A stretch of DNA of 20,766 nt from Clostridia bacterium (GTDB lineage Bacteria; Bacillota; Clostridia; Oscillospirales; Butyricicoccaceae): NCBI GenBank assembly GCA_900763355.1, contig CAAFJY010000197.1, positions 1 through 20,766 of the forward strand. Reading direction: 5' to 3'. Position 1 is the first letter of the stretch. Every line of letters begins with the position of its first letter. Below are positions 8,333 to 15,585 of the stretch, piece after piece. Below the pieces are notes generated by a model. The model searched no databases, was not told the origin of the DNA, and saw only the letters and a list, made by a program, of their open reading frames with translations. The position numbers and the translations under genes were made by a program.

Positions 8333-10675
8333 TCACTGGGCCCGCTGAGCCATATCCGTGGCTTCCACCGTGATGACAGTGCCATAAGCCACCGTGCTCT
8401 CGGCGGGGATGTCCTGCTTGGTGACGGTCTGGGTCCCCTCGGACACGCCGCCGGAGACGCGGATATAGAGTCCCTTGCCGAGAAGGGTGTTTCTGGCGTT
8501 GGAAAGGTTCATGCCGTTGAGGTTGGGGACGGTGACCTCCTTGTCGGGCTTGGTGCCGCCCAGATAGAGGATGGCCTTGGTCCCCCCGGCCACCACCGCG
8601 CCGGCGGCGGGGACCTGGTCAGTGACGGCAGCGCCGGTGCCGGAGCTCTGGCAGGAAAGGCCCAGCTTTTTCAGCGCGGCCTCCGCCTCGCTGAAGGTCA
8701 TGCCCGCAAGGTCGGGCATGGTGACACTGCGGGAGCTCTGCTCGTTTTCGGAATAGATGGCGTCCACCTCCAGATAGGGCAGCGCCTCTTCCATAAAGCG
8801 GCGGACCACCGGAGCGGTGTTCAGGCCGCCGGAGATGGGGAGTTTGGTGGGCTCATCCAGCAGAATGAGGACGGCGATCTGGGGATTATCCGCCGGGGCA
8901 AAGGCCACAAAGGAGGTGACATAGGTCTCCACGCCGGTCTCGTTCCGGTCGGCGATCTTTTCGGTGGTGCCGGTCTTGCCCGCCACGCGGTAGCCGGCCA
9001 CATAGGCATTTTTGCCGGTGCCGTGGGTGACCACCTCTTCCAGCATATCCCGCATGAGGGCCGAGGTCTCCTCCGACACCACCTGGCGGATCTCCGTGCG
9101 GCCAAAGCTCTGGGCCACGCTGCCGTCGGCGTTAAGGATCTCCTTGACCACATGGGGCTTGAGCAGCGTCCCCCCGTTGGCCACCGCCGAGACGGCGGAC
9201 ACCAGCTGCAGCGGGGTGAGGGTGAAGTTCTGGCCGAAGGAATAGACCGCCAGGTCCACGTTGCTCTTGAGGTTAAAGCTGCCCACCGCCTCCCCGGGGA
9301 GGTCGATGCCGGTCTTTTCCCGCAGGCCAAAGGCCTCCGCATATTGACCGAAGCGCTCCTTCCCCAAATCGAGACCGATGGTCATGAGAGCGGGATTGCA
9401 GGAGTTCATCAGGGTCTGAACCAGGGTCTCCTGGCCGTGGCCCCCGGCCTTCCAGCAGTGGATGGGCTTGCCCCAGCCCTCTACCATCTTGTAGCCGGGA
9501 CAGTAAAAGGTGCTGTTTTGGTTGACCACACCCTCTTCCAGGGCAGCGGCCATGGTGATGGTCTTGAAGGTGGAGCCGGGATAGTAGAGGAAGGACACCG
9601 CCTTGTTGCTCCACTGGGCATAGACGGCCTCGGAACGGGCCTTTGCCCGCTCCTCCTCGTTTTCGATGGCAGAGATCTGATTCTCCACCTCTTCCCGGAG
9701 TTGAAATGCGTGATTGGGGTCAAAATCCGGGTAGGAGGCCATGGCCAGGATGCCGCCGGTGCTCACATCCATGACCACACCCACCGCCGAGCCCCGGACC
9801 TCGTTGTCGTTGTAGGCGATCTCCAGGTTCTTTTCCAGATAGTGCTGCAGGACCTCGTCGATGGTGAGGACCAGGGACTGCCCCTCCTGGGCAGGGTAAT
9901 AAAGCTCATAATCATCCGTGATGGCGTTGCCTCGTGCGTCGGTGAGACTCACCGACCGCCCCGGTGTCCCGGTGAGGATGTCGTCATATTCCTTTTCCAG
10001 CCCGGTGAGCCCCTGCTCGTCGGTGCCCACGCAGCCCAATACCTGGCTGAGGAAGCTGCCATAGGGGTAATACCGGGTGGAATCCTGTTCAAAATAGAGG
10101 GCTCCGGAGAGCTTGTTTTCCTTTACAAAGGCGCGGACCTGGTCGGCCACGTCCTTTTCCACCCCCCGGCGGAGGACCTGGTAGGCGCTGTCCTTGGTCA
10201 TCTGGCCCTGGAGCTTTTCCTCGTCCAGGGAGAGGAGGGGGATGAGCTCTTCGGCGATGAGGGTCATGCGCCGTTCCCGCAGGTCGCTTTTGTCCCCGTC
10301 GGTGAGCTCGATCTGGGAATCCTTCGTATCCTCTCCCAGGCCCTTTTTCTCGCGGATATAAGCCTTTTCCGCCGCAGAGAGCTCGCTGAACTTGTCGGGA
10401 GCCAGCTTGCGGGGGTTGAGGATGAGCATCTCCGTGCTGGCGGAGATGGCCAGGGGCTTGCCGTTGACGTCGTAGATGGTCCCCCGGGTGGAATAGATGG
10501 TCACATCCCGGGTCTGGCTGGCCAGGGCCTTTTGCTGGTAAAAATCCGTATGGATGAGCTGGAGCCACGCCAGGCGGGCGATGACCGCTCCCATGCACAC
10601 CACGCAGAAGAGCGCCGCCATCACCAGGATGCGGCGGCGGATATGAAAGTCGGCTTTCCGCTGAAATCGGGCCAT
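8333..10675 (-). CDS. ftsI: Class B penicillin-binding protein with two PASTA domains (FtsI/PBP2B/SpoVD type)
   Basis: Septal peptidoglycan transpeptidase anchored by one membrane span (about 15-37), acting outside the cell with FtsW. The 780 residues have a PBP dimerisation domain (STRGTIYDVNGKPLA, about 62-76, onward), a transpeptidase domain with SxxK as STFK (nucleophile Ser368), SxN as SCN (425-427) and KTG (567-569), then two C-terminal PASTA repeats (about 651-707 and 713-774). Two PASTA repeats resemble Bacillus PBP2B; SpoVD usually has one. A charged, Glu/Arg/Ala-rich helical insert (about 325-355) sits just before the active-site serine block. The ATG follows AAAGGAGC. Only one class B PBP is encoded here, so it could serve vegetative division, sporulation or both; sequence alone does not decide. 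Confidence 0.95.
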   Translation of the reverse strand: MARFQRKADFHIRRRILVMAALFCVVCMGAVIARLAWLQLIHTDFYQQKALASQTRDVTIYSTRGTIYDVNGKPLAISASTEMLILNPRKLAPDKFSELSAAEKAYIREKKGLGEDTKDSQIELTDGDKSDLRERRMTLIAEELIPLLSLDEEKLQGQMTKDSAYQVLRRGVEKDVADQVRAFVKENKLSGALYFEQDSTRYYPYGSFLSQVLGCVGTDEQGLTGLEKEYDDILTGTPGRSVSLTDARGNAITDDYELYYPAQEGQSLVLTIDEVLQHYLEKNLEIAYNDNEVRGSAVGVVMDVSTGGILAMASYPDFDPNHAFQLREEVENQISAIENEEERAKARSEAVYAQWSNKAVSFLYYPGSTFKTITMAAALEEGVVNQNSTFYCPGYKMVEGWGKPIHCWKAGGHGQETLVQTLMNSCNPALMTIGLDLGKERFGQYAEAFGLREKTGIDLPGEAVGSFNLKSNVDLAVYSFGQNFTLTPLQLVSAVSAVANGGTLLKPHVVKEILNADGSVAQSFGRTEIRQVVSEETSALMRDMLEEVVTHGTGKNAYVAGYRVAGKTGTTEKIADRNETGVETYVTSFVAFAPADNPQIAVLILLDEPTKLPISGGLNTAPVVRRFMEEALPYLEVDAIYSENEQSSRSVTMPDLAGMTFSEAEAALKKLGLSCQSSGTGAAVTDQVPAAGAVVAGGTKAILYLGGTKPDKEVTVPNLNGMNLSNARNTLLGKGLYIRVSGGVSEGTQTVTKQDIPAESTVAYGTVITVEATDMAQRAQ

Positions 10676-10733
10676 AAACGCTCCTTTTGGTCAAAAAAGG
10701 GGGATGCTGTCGCTTCCCTTTAAGTAGGAAAAT

Positions 10734-10761
10734 GGAGCAAGGCGCGCAGGCGCCTTACTCC
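10734..10761 (-). other. Intercistronic hairpin between ftsL and the PBP gene
   Basis: In the 114-nt gap between ftsL and the PBP gene, the minus-strand RNA can form a 12-bp stem (GGAG, one U-G pair, AAGGCGC) with a 4-nt loop. It is followed by AUUUUCC. The U-tract is weak, so it could be a partial terminator, an RNA-processing barrier or a stability element that adjusts PBP output relative to the upstream genes. Confidence 0.55.
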
Positions 10762-10789
10762 CCTTGTGCTGTTTCCACTATATTCCCGC

Positions 10790-11305
10790 TCAATTGAGAT
10801 ATTCCACCACGATGCTGAAGCTGCGCAGCAGCCGGGACAGCAGTCCCGCGCTCTCGGCGGCCTGGTCCTGGGCGGAAGCCGCACCGGCCAGGACCATCTT
10901 GTCCCCGGCGTCCAGCTCCACATAGGTGATCTGGCTCTTGTCGGCCTTGACCATCCCCAGCTTGTCCTGGGCATATTCCTCTACATGGGCGAGATTGTAC
11001 ATCTGCTCCTTCTTGGCATTGAGGGCGTTTTCGTCGCTCTCCAGGGCGGCGATCTCCTTTTCCAGCTTGGCGTTCTGGGTGTGGATCTCCGCCAGACGCA
11101 TATAGCTGGCCACGATGCAGAAGAGCACCGCAAAGACGCAGGAGAAGATGGCGGCGTATTTGCCATAGGGGAAGGCGGCTTTTTTGCTGCGGGTCCCCGC
11201 CTTCTGCTGGGGGAGGACCTCCAGCTCGGGGCGCTCCTGATACTGGACGCGCTCTACCGGGAAACGCTCGTACTGGACGGCGCTGCTGTCATTGTATTTG
11301 CTCAC
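10790..11305 (-). CDS. ftsL: Cell division protein FtsL
   Basis: Small bitopic divisome protein that, with the DivIC/FtsB and DivIB/FtsQ partners, activates septal FtsW-PBP synthesis. The 171 residues have a polar cytoplasmic tail (1-49), one membrane span (about 50-68) and an extracytoplasmic heptad-like coiled coil (about 70-103, AEIHTQNAKLEKEIAALES). A short conserved-looking region follows (EEYAQDKLGMVKADKSQITY, 109-128). It is longer than Bacillus FtsL (about 117 aa), with an acidic/Ala linker and an amphipathic terminal helix (154-171). The start is GTG at 11305, placed six bases after GAGGAGGAA; the ribosome site overlaps the end of rsmH, only 12 nt away. FtsL sequences are poorly conserved, so topology and position between rsmH and the PBP gene carry the call. 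Confidence 0.9.
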   Translation of the reverse strand: MSKYNDSSAVQYERFPVERVQYQERPELEVLPQQKAGTRSKKAAFPYGKYAAIFSCVFAVLFCIVASYMRLAEIHTQNAKLEKEIAALESDENALNAKKEQMYNLAHVEEYAQDKLGMVKADKSQITYVELDAGDKMVLAGAASAQDQAAESAGLLSRLLRSFSIVVEYLN

Positions 11306-11317
11306 GGTCGTTCCTCC

Positions 11318-12253
11318 TCACAGCTTTTCCGCGACCCGGAGCTTGGCGCTCCGTGCCCGGGGGTTTTCTTCCTGCTCCCGCTCAGATGCGGTGACAGGGC
11401 TCTTGGTCAGGATGCGGATCCGGGGCTTTTTCCCGCAGACGCACACCGGGAACTCCGGCGGGCAGGTGCAGCCCCGGGCCGCCTCCTGATAAATATGCTT
11501 GACGATGCGGTCCTCCAACGAGTGGAAGCTGATGACGGCGCAGCGGCCGCCGGGGGCCAGAAGATCCAGCGCGTCGCTCACCGCCGTTTCCACTGCGGAA
11601 AGCTCGCCGTTGACCTGGATGCGGATGGCCTGGAAGGTGCGCTTGGCGGGGTGCTGCTTTTCCTTTCGCGCGGCGGCGGGCATGGCGCTCTTGATGAGCT
11701 CCGACAGCTGAAGAGTGGTCTCGATGGGCCCCTCCTCCCGCCGGCGGACGATGGCCGAGGCGATCCGCCCGGCATAGCGCTCCTCCCCATAGAGGGAGAT
11801 GATGCGTCTCAGCTCCTCTTGGCTTTCCTCATTGACCACGTTCCAGGCGCTGTAGGGCTGGGTGCGGTCCATGCGCATATCCAGGGGCGCGTCGTGCATA
11901 TAGGAAAAGCCCCGCTCCGGGTTGTCCAGCTGATAGGAGGACACCCCCAGGTCAAAAAGGATCCCGTCCACGGCGGGAACGCCCAGCTCGGCCAAGCGGG
12001 GAGCCATTTCCTGAAAATTGCTTTTTACAAAGGTGACCCGGTCAAGAAAGTCCCGCAGCCGCTCACGGGCGGCGTCCAGCGCGTCCTGATCCCGGTCAAA
12101 GCAGTAGAGATGCCCCTCCGGCGACAGACGCTGGGCGATGCGGAGGGAATGTCCCCCGCCGCCGGTGGTGGCGTCCACATAGATGCCCGCGGGGCGGATA
12201 TTGAGCCCCTCCATGCATTCCTCCGGGAGGACGGAAACGTGCGCAAACTCCAT
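11318..12253 (-). CDS. rsmH: 16S rRNA m4C1402 methyltransferase RsmH (MraW)
   Basis: SAM-dependent methyltransferase that N4-methylates C1402 of 16S rRNA in the ribosomal P site. The 311-aa product shows the SAM-binding block YVDATTGGGGHSLRIA (25-40), the acidic ribose contact FDRDQDALDAA (52-62), and the family signature LFDLGVSSYQLDNPERGFSY (99-118). The usual C-terminal segment VISFHSLEDRIVKH is also present. I start it at the ATG at 12253, matching the standard N-terminus (MEFAHVSVLPEE). That ATG is one base after the mraZ stop (TGATATG), with only a G-rich stretch (GGGGGTG) as ribosome site, so translation is probably coupled to mraZ. It is the second gene of the cluster, its normal place. 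Confidence 0.97.
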   Translation of the reverse strand: MEFAHVSVLPEECMEGLNIRPAGIYVDATTGGGGHSLRIAQRLSPEGHLYCFDRDQDALDAARERLRDFLDRVTFVKSNFQEMAPRLAELGVPAVDGILFDLGVSSYQLDNPERGFSYMHDAPLDMRMDRTQPYSAWNVVNEESQEELRRIISLYGEERYAGRIASAIVRRREEGPIETTLQLSELIKSAMPAAARKEKQHPAKRTFQAIRIQVNGELSAVETAVSDALDLLAPGGRCAVISFHSLEDRIVKHIYQEAARGCTCPPEFPVCVCGKKPRIRILTKSPVTASEREQEENPRARSAKLRVAEKL

Positions 12254-12254
12254 A

Positions 12255-12668
12255 TCACACCCCCAGCGAATCCATGAGGGCGGCGATGTCCTCGGTATCG
12301 GTCTCGTCGTTGTACTTCTTCCAGGCGGCGCTGTCCCAGATCTCCACATGGTCGAGAACGCCCACCACGGTGACGTCCTTTTGCAGACCGGCGTATTCCC
12401 GCAGCACCTGGGGCACCAGGATGCGGCCCTGTCCGTCGGGCTCGCACTCAAAGTTGGCGGAGAAGAAGCGGCGGAGTTTGCGCCCGGTGGAAGCCGGGAG
12501 GGCGGACAGGCTCTCCTCAAAGGTCTCCCACTGCTTCTGGGAATAGACATACAGGCAGTTGTCCAGCCCCTTGAAGATGATGAAGTGCTCGCCCAACTGC
12601 TCCCGCAGCTTGATGGGGAAGATCAGACGGCCCTTGGCGTCGATGTTGTGCTGATATTCGCCCCGCAT
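12255..12668 (-). CDS. mraZ: Transcriptional regulator MraZ
   Basis: First gene of the cluster. MraZ is a ring-forming DNA-binding protein with two AbrB-like halves and represses its own dcw promoter in studied bacteria. The 137-aa product starts MRGEYQHNIDAKGRLIFP and has both half-domain signatures: DAKGRLIFPIKLREQLG (about 10-26) and EPDGQGRILVPQVLREYAG (about 75-93), each with the conserved D/GxxGR-(I/L)-P pattern. Length is typical. The chosen ATG at 12668 follows AGGGGGGAAG. An earlier in-frame ATG at 12734 is rejected because it adds a non-family N-terminus. Its 5-prime leader of about 80 nt carries inverted repeats that may be its operator. Confidence 0.96.
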   Translation of the reverse strand: MRGEYQHNIDAKGRLIFPIKLREQLGEHFIIFKGLDNCLYVYSQKQWETFEESLSALPASTGRKLRRFFSANFECEPDGQGRILVPQVLREYAGLQKDVTVVGVLDHVEIWDSAAWKKYNDETDTEDIAALMDSLGV

Positions 12669-12703
12669 GGTCTTCCCCCCTCTTTTCCGGTCTGAGTCAC
12701 CAC

Positions 12704-12737
12704 AAAGTGGGGTGATTTCACCGCTAAGTTGCACTTT
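12704..12737. promoter_or_regulatory. Nested inverted repeats in the mraZ leader (candidate MraZ operator)
   Basis: The motif AAAGTG (12704-12709) and its inverse CACTTT (12732-12737) flank a second inverted repeat, GGTGA-tt-TCACC (12711-12722). AAAGTG-type boxes are known MraZ targets in Mollicutes, but there they are direct repeats. TGGG-type repeats as in E. coli are not clear here; only single copies of TGGGG occur on each strand. The site lies just downstream of the predicted transcription start, a plausible operator position. Binding by MraZ is inference. Confidence 0.35.
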
Positions 12738-12755
12738 TCCCCACCGTGTTCTTTC

Positions 12756-12784
12756 ATTATAACGGGCGGGAGTTCAAAATGCAA
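12756..12784 (-). promoter_or_regulatory. Sigma-A-type promoter of the dcw operon
   Basis: On the minus strand a perfect -10 TATAAT (12756-12761) is separated by 17 bp from a weak -35 TTGCAT (12779-12784). Transcription would start near 12749, giving a leader of about 80 nt before mraZ. No other equally good promoter was found in the gaps between the eleven genes downstream. Confidence 0.75.
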
Positions 12785-12953
12785 GCCCCGGAGGGGGATT
12801 TTGTATCGTCTAAATCAACGAAATTCCGGGGATGTTTTTGACTTTTCCAACCAATTTCTTCGGAAACCGGAGCGCAGACGCATATTTTCCCCGGAAAAGG
12901 GCAGTCTAGAGACGGTTTTTCTTCACAACACTGCAAAAGAAAGGACGATCGCC

Positions 12954-13283
12954 ATGAGTTATCTGAGATGTACGGCCCGCCGCTGTTCCAACAACCAAAA
13001 CGACCTGTGTATCCGCGAGGGCATCCAGGTGGGAGGCTCCTCCGCCGAGTGCCGCAGCGAGACCCAGTGCTCCAGCTTCACCCAGCGGGAGGACAATTAC
13101 AGCAACGTGGTCTCCCGTCACACCGAGGCCACGCCGGAGACCCGGGTCTCCTGTGACGCCTGCGGCTGCACCTATAACCAGGACAAGCACTGCTCGGCCC
13201 CCAGCGTGGACATCAGCGGCGCCAGCGCCTGCTCCTGCGGCGAGACCCAGTGCAGCACCTTTGACTGCAAAGAGAACTGCTGA
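12954..13283 (+). CDS. Tandem DUF1540 cysteine-rich protein
   Basis: Small hydrophilic protein of 109 residues with 14 cysteines and no signal peptide or membrane segment. It consists of two similar units. Unit A (residues 6-42) has Cys at 6, 11, 19, 33 and 39; unit B (67-103) has Cys at 67, 70, 72, 80, 93, 95 and 100. Both share C-x4-C-x7-C spacing and end in ETQCSxF, which fits the DUF1540 family of presumed metal-binding domains. Two further Cys (105, 109) end the protein. Function is unknown; metal binding is inferred from Cys spacing. The ATG at 12954 follows AAAGGA. I see no convincing sigma-A promoter in the 5-prime region, which may mean control by another sigma factor. It is transcribed away from mraZ and ends at a bidirectional terminator. 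Confidence 0.88.
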   Translation: MSYLRCTARRCSNNQNDLCIREGIQVGGSSAECRSETQCSSFTQREDNYSNVVSRHTEATPETRVSCDACGCTYNQDKHCSAPSVDISGASACSCGETQCSTFDCKENC

Positions 13284-13295
13284 GCGTTTTGGCAT

Positions 13296-13334
13296 AAAAA
13301 AGCCCTCCGATGCGGCGCATCGGAGGGACTTTTT
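13296..13334. terminator. Bidirectional intrinsic terminator
   Basis: An 11-bp perfect stem (13303-13313 with 13317-13327, loop ggc) is flanked by a T-run on the plus strand (13330-13334) and an A-run (13296-13301) that is a T-run on the minus strand. It can therefore end both the DUF1540 gene and the convergent mutY-chromate transporter operon. Confidence 0.9.
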
Positions 13335-13352
13335 CTGCTTTCGAGACGGTGT

Positions 13353-13937
13353 TTACACCCCGGCGAAGTGGAACAGAATGCCCACCGCGGCAGAGGCGGC
13401 GATATAGACCACCGGGTGGAGATCCTTAGTCTTTTTGGGCACCCGGGTAAAGAACAGGAGAACGGCGGCCAGCAAAATACCCTTCCAATGAAAGAGATCC
13501 AGCAGACTCCCGCTGGCCTGATAGGCCGCGGTATCGGTAAGCGCCAGCAGCACCACGGAAAAGCCCGCCGCGGCGATAAGCCCGGTGGACGCGGGGCGCA
13601 GGCCGTAAAAGGCATTTTTCACATATCTGCTGTCCTTAAAAGTTTTGAGCATCCGGGCGATGATCAGGATGACAATGACCGAGGGGGTGATGAGCCCGAT
13701 GGTAGCCGTCAGCGCCCCGGGGATCCCCCGGGTGGTGAAGCCCACATAAGTGGCCATGTTGACCCCGATGGGCCCGGGGGTGGATTCGGAAATAGCCACC
13801 ATGTCGGCCAGCTGGCCCTGGGTGTACCAGCCCGTCTTGTCCGCCAGAGCGGAGAGGAAGGGGAAGGTCGCCATCCCGCCGCCCACGGCGAAGAGTCCTA
13901 CCTTGAAAAACTCGAAAAAGAGACGGAGATACATCAT
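13353..13937 (-). CDS. Chromate transporter family protein (CHR domain), second half-size gene
   Basis: Short-chain CHR-family membrane protein of 194 residues with about five to six hydrophobic helices. Family marks are FKVGLFAVGGGMATFPFL (about 9-26) and the STPGPIGVNMATYVGF block (about 47-62). Full ChrA proteins join two such domains; here they are separate genes, a known short-chain pair arrangement in which both subunits are thought to work together. Known members export chromate, but many pairs in anaerobes have no proven substrate. I place the start at the ATG at 13937, which overlaps the stop of the upstream partner (ATGA), nine bases after GGAGGT; a second ATG follows at once. It is the last gene of the operon. 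Confidence 0.88.
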   Translation of the reverse strand: MMYLRLFFEFFKVGLFAVGGGMATFPFLSALADKTGWYTQGQLADMVAISESTPGPIGVNMATYVGFTTRGIPGALTATIGLITPSVIVILIIARMLKTFKDSRYVKNAFYGLRPASTGLIAAAGFSVVLLALTDTAAYQASGSLLDLFHWKGILLAAVLLFFTRVPKKTKDLHPVVYIAASAAVGILFHFAGV

Positions 13938-14479
13938 GCCTTTTTCACCTCCAGCTGCTTGATGACGATGCCGGCCACCCCGGCCAGGAGAACATAGAGG
14001 ATGGGGGAAATGCTCTTGAGGAACACCGACCCGGCGAAGATCACCAGACAGATGCACAGTGTGGGCTTATCCACCACGGATTTCTTCCACAGCTTGACCA
14101 CGGCGTTGAAAATGAGAACGCAGACGCACACCCGCACCCCGGCAAAGGCATTCTGCACCGCCGGGAGATCGGCGAAGTTGGAGATGAAGGCCGCGATGAT
14201 GCACACGATCACCAGCGAGGGCGCTACCACACCCAGGGTGGCGAAGATGCCGCCGGCAACGCCCCGGTGCTTTTGCCCCACAAAGGTGGCCGTATTGACA
14301 GCGATGACCCCGGGGGTGCATTGGCCAATGGCATAATAGTCCATGAGCTCCTCTTCGGTGGCCCAATGGTATTTTTCTACGACCTCCTTTTGCAGCATGG
14401 GCAACATAGCGTAGCCGCCGCCAAAGGTCAGCCCGCCGATTCGGGCAAAGGTGAGAAACAGGGTGAACAGTTCTGACAT
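13934..14479 (-). CDS. Chromate transporter family protein (CHR domain), first half-size gene
   Basis: Short-chain CHR-family membrane protein of 181 residues and partner of the overlapping downstream gene. It carries the N-terminal FARIGGLTFGGGYAMLPML segment (about 11-29) and the QCTPGVIAVNTATFVGQ block (about 53-69), then hydrophobic helices to the C-terminus. The two partners share the GG-x-x-M and PG-x-x-x-VN patterns, as expected for halves derived by duplication, probably in opposite membrane orientation. GGAGGAGG lies about a dozen bases before the ATG and inside the end of mutY, which stops only 3 nt upstream. Substrate unknown; chromate or a similar oxyanion is the family assumption. 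Confidence 0.88.
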   Translation of the reverse strand: MSELFTLFLTFARIGGLTFGGGYAMLPMLQKEVVEKYHWATEEELMDYYAIGQCTPGVIAVNTATFVGQKHRGVAGGIFATLGVVAPSLVIVCIIAAFISNFADLPAVQNAFAGVRVCVCVLIFNAVVKLWKKSVVDKPTLCICLVIFAGSVFLKSISPILYVLLAGVAGIVIKQLEVKKA

Positions 14480-14482
14480 GGA

Positions 14483-15523
14483 TCAAACATCCTCCTCCAC
14501 AAATTGCCGGAAGGCCGTGGGCAGGGAATATTCCTTCCGCAGCTCCTCCCGTGTTGTCCAGACAAAGGCCGGGTCCGGCACATCGCAGGTCAGATCAAAG
14601 CCCCGCATGGCCCACACCCGGTGGGTGAATACATGGGTCTTTTCCCGCTGGGCGAGCACATTCCGGGGCGAAAGGCCCCACCGGGCCGCCTGAGCGGCGG
14701 CCTCCTCGGGGGAAAGGGTCCCCGGTACCCAGGGCAGCTCCCACAGCCCCGCCAACAGGCCCTTGTCCGGCCGCTTGCGCAGGGCCAGCCGTCCGCCGCA
14801 GTCCAGGAGAAACACCGTGAGCTCCTCCCGCGGGCGGGGCTTTTTGACGGGTTTTTGAGGAAAATCCCCCTCTTTTCCCAGGGCATGGGCCCGGCAGAGG
14901 TCGCTCAATGGGCATTCTCCGCACCGGGGCGCGCCGTTGGGGACGCACACCGTGGCCCCCAGCTCCATGAGAGCCTGGGTAAACATCCCGCACTGCCCGG
15001 GGGGATAGACGGCCTCCAGGGCCGGCTTGGCCCATTTTTTCATGGTCTCCCGGGGAGAATCGTCCGCCAAAAAGCGGCTGAGCACCCGAAGAACATTCCC
15101 GTCCACAGCGGCACAAGGCCGCTCAAAACAAATGGACGCCACTGCCCCCGCCGTATACTCCCCGATCCCGGGGAGCGCCAGCAGGCCCTCGTAGGTATCG
15201 GGAAAGCGTCCCTGGCACGCCGCAGTCACTTCCCGGGCGGCCCTTTGCAGATTTCGGGCCCGGCTGTAATAGCCCAGCCCCTCCCACAGCTTGAGGAGCT
15301 GCTCCTCCGGAGCCCGGGCCAGGTCCTCCACCGTGGGAAATGCCGCCAGAAACCGGCGGTAATAGCCCAAAACAGCCTCTACCCGAGTCTGCTGGAGCAT
15401 GATCTCCGACACCCAGACGGGATAGGGCTCCCGGGTCTCCCGCCAGGGGAGCTTCCGGGCGTTGTCCCGGAACCAGGGCAAAAGCCGCCGGGGCAGAGCT
15501 TCCAGATCGTGTTCTCTGTCCAT
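14483..15523 (-). CDS. mutY: A/G-specific adenine DNA glycosylase MutY
   Basis: Base-excision repair enzyme that removes adenine mispaired with 8-oxoguanine. The 346 residues show the catalytic Glu40 in VSEIMLQQT (38-46), the helix-hairpin-helix LPGIGEYTAGA (117-127) and the catalytic Asp141 in AAVDGNVLRV. A [4Fe-4S] motif uses Cys193, 201, 204 and 210; the first spacing is seven residues rather than the six of E. coli. A C-terminal NUDIX-like 8-oxoG recognition domain starts near residue 228 (TVFLLDCGGRLALRKRPDKG). I start it at the ATG at 15523 after AAGGGGG. An in-frame TTG further upstream lies beyond the promoter and is rejected. It heads an operon with two CHR-family transporter genes. 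Confidence 0.95.
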   Translation of the reverse strand: MDREHDLEALPRRLLPWFRDNARKLPWRETREPYPVWVSEIMLQQTRVEAVLGYYRRFLAAFPTVEDLARAPEEQLLKLWEGLGYYSRARNLQRAAREVTAACQGRFPDTYEGLLALPGIGEYTAGAVASICFERPCAAVDGNVLRVLSRFLADDSPRETMKKWAKPALEAVYPPGQCGMFTQALMELGATVCVPNGAPRCGECPLSDLCRAHALGKEGDFPQKPVKKPRPREELTVFLLDCGGRLALRKRPDKGLLAGLWELPWVPGTLSPEEAAAQAARWGLSPRNVLAQREKTHVFTHRVWAMRGFDLTCDVPDPAFVWTTREELRKEYSLPTAFRQFVEEDV

Positions 15524-15556
15524 GGCTCCGCCCCCTTTGCTTTGTTCACCTAGGGT

Positions 15557-15585
15557 ATCATACACGGGTCCGGCACTCCCGTCAA
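15557..15585 (-). promoter_or_regulatory. Sigma-A-type promoter of the mutY operon
   Basis: Minus-strand -35 TTGACG (15580-15585) and -10 TATGAT (15557-15562), each five of six consensus bases, are 17 bp apart. The start would be near 15550, about 27 nt before mutY. This separates mutY from the upstream rpsB-tsf transcript, which ends at 15740-15770. Confidence 0.82.

Noticed and set aside
6419..10723. A stop-free plus-strand frame of 1434 codons opposite murE and the PBP gene
   Set aside because: It is antisense to clearly identified genes, lacks a ribosome site and any known domain, and its low-complexity composition (Gly, His, Leu, Gln) is typical of shadow frames in GC-rich DNA.
12766..12777. 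Alternative dcw -35 box TTGAAC next to the TATAAT
   Set aside because: It is only 10 bp from the -10 box, too close; TTGCAT at 17 bp is the better partner.
12838..12888. Possible promoter of the DUF1540 gene (TTGACT at 12838 or CATATTTT at 12881)
   Set aside because: TTGACT has no -10 at 16-18 bp. CATATTTT recalls a sporulation sigma-E -10, but no matching -35 was found.
12729..12953. Upstream extension of the DUF1540 gene in the same frame
   Set aside because: It overlaps the mraZ promoter region on the other strand and encodes no family-like sequence; the ATG at 12954 follows a ribosome site and gives the DUF1540 start.
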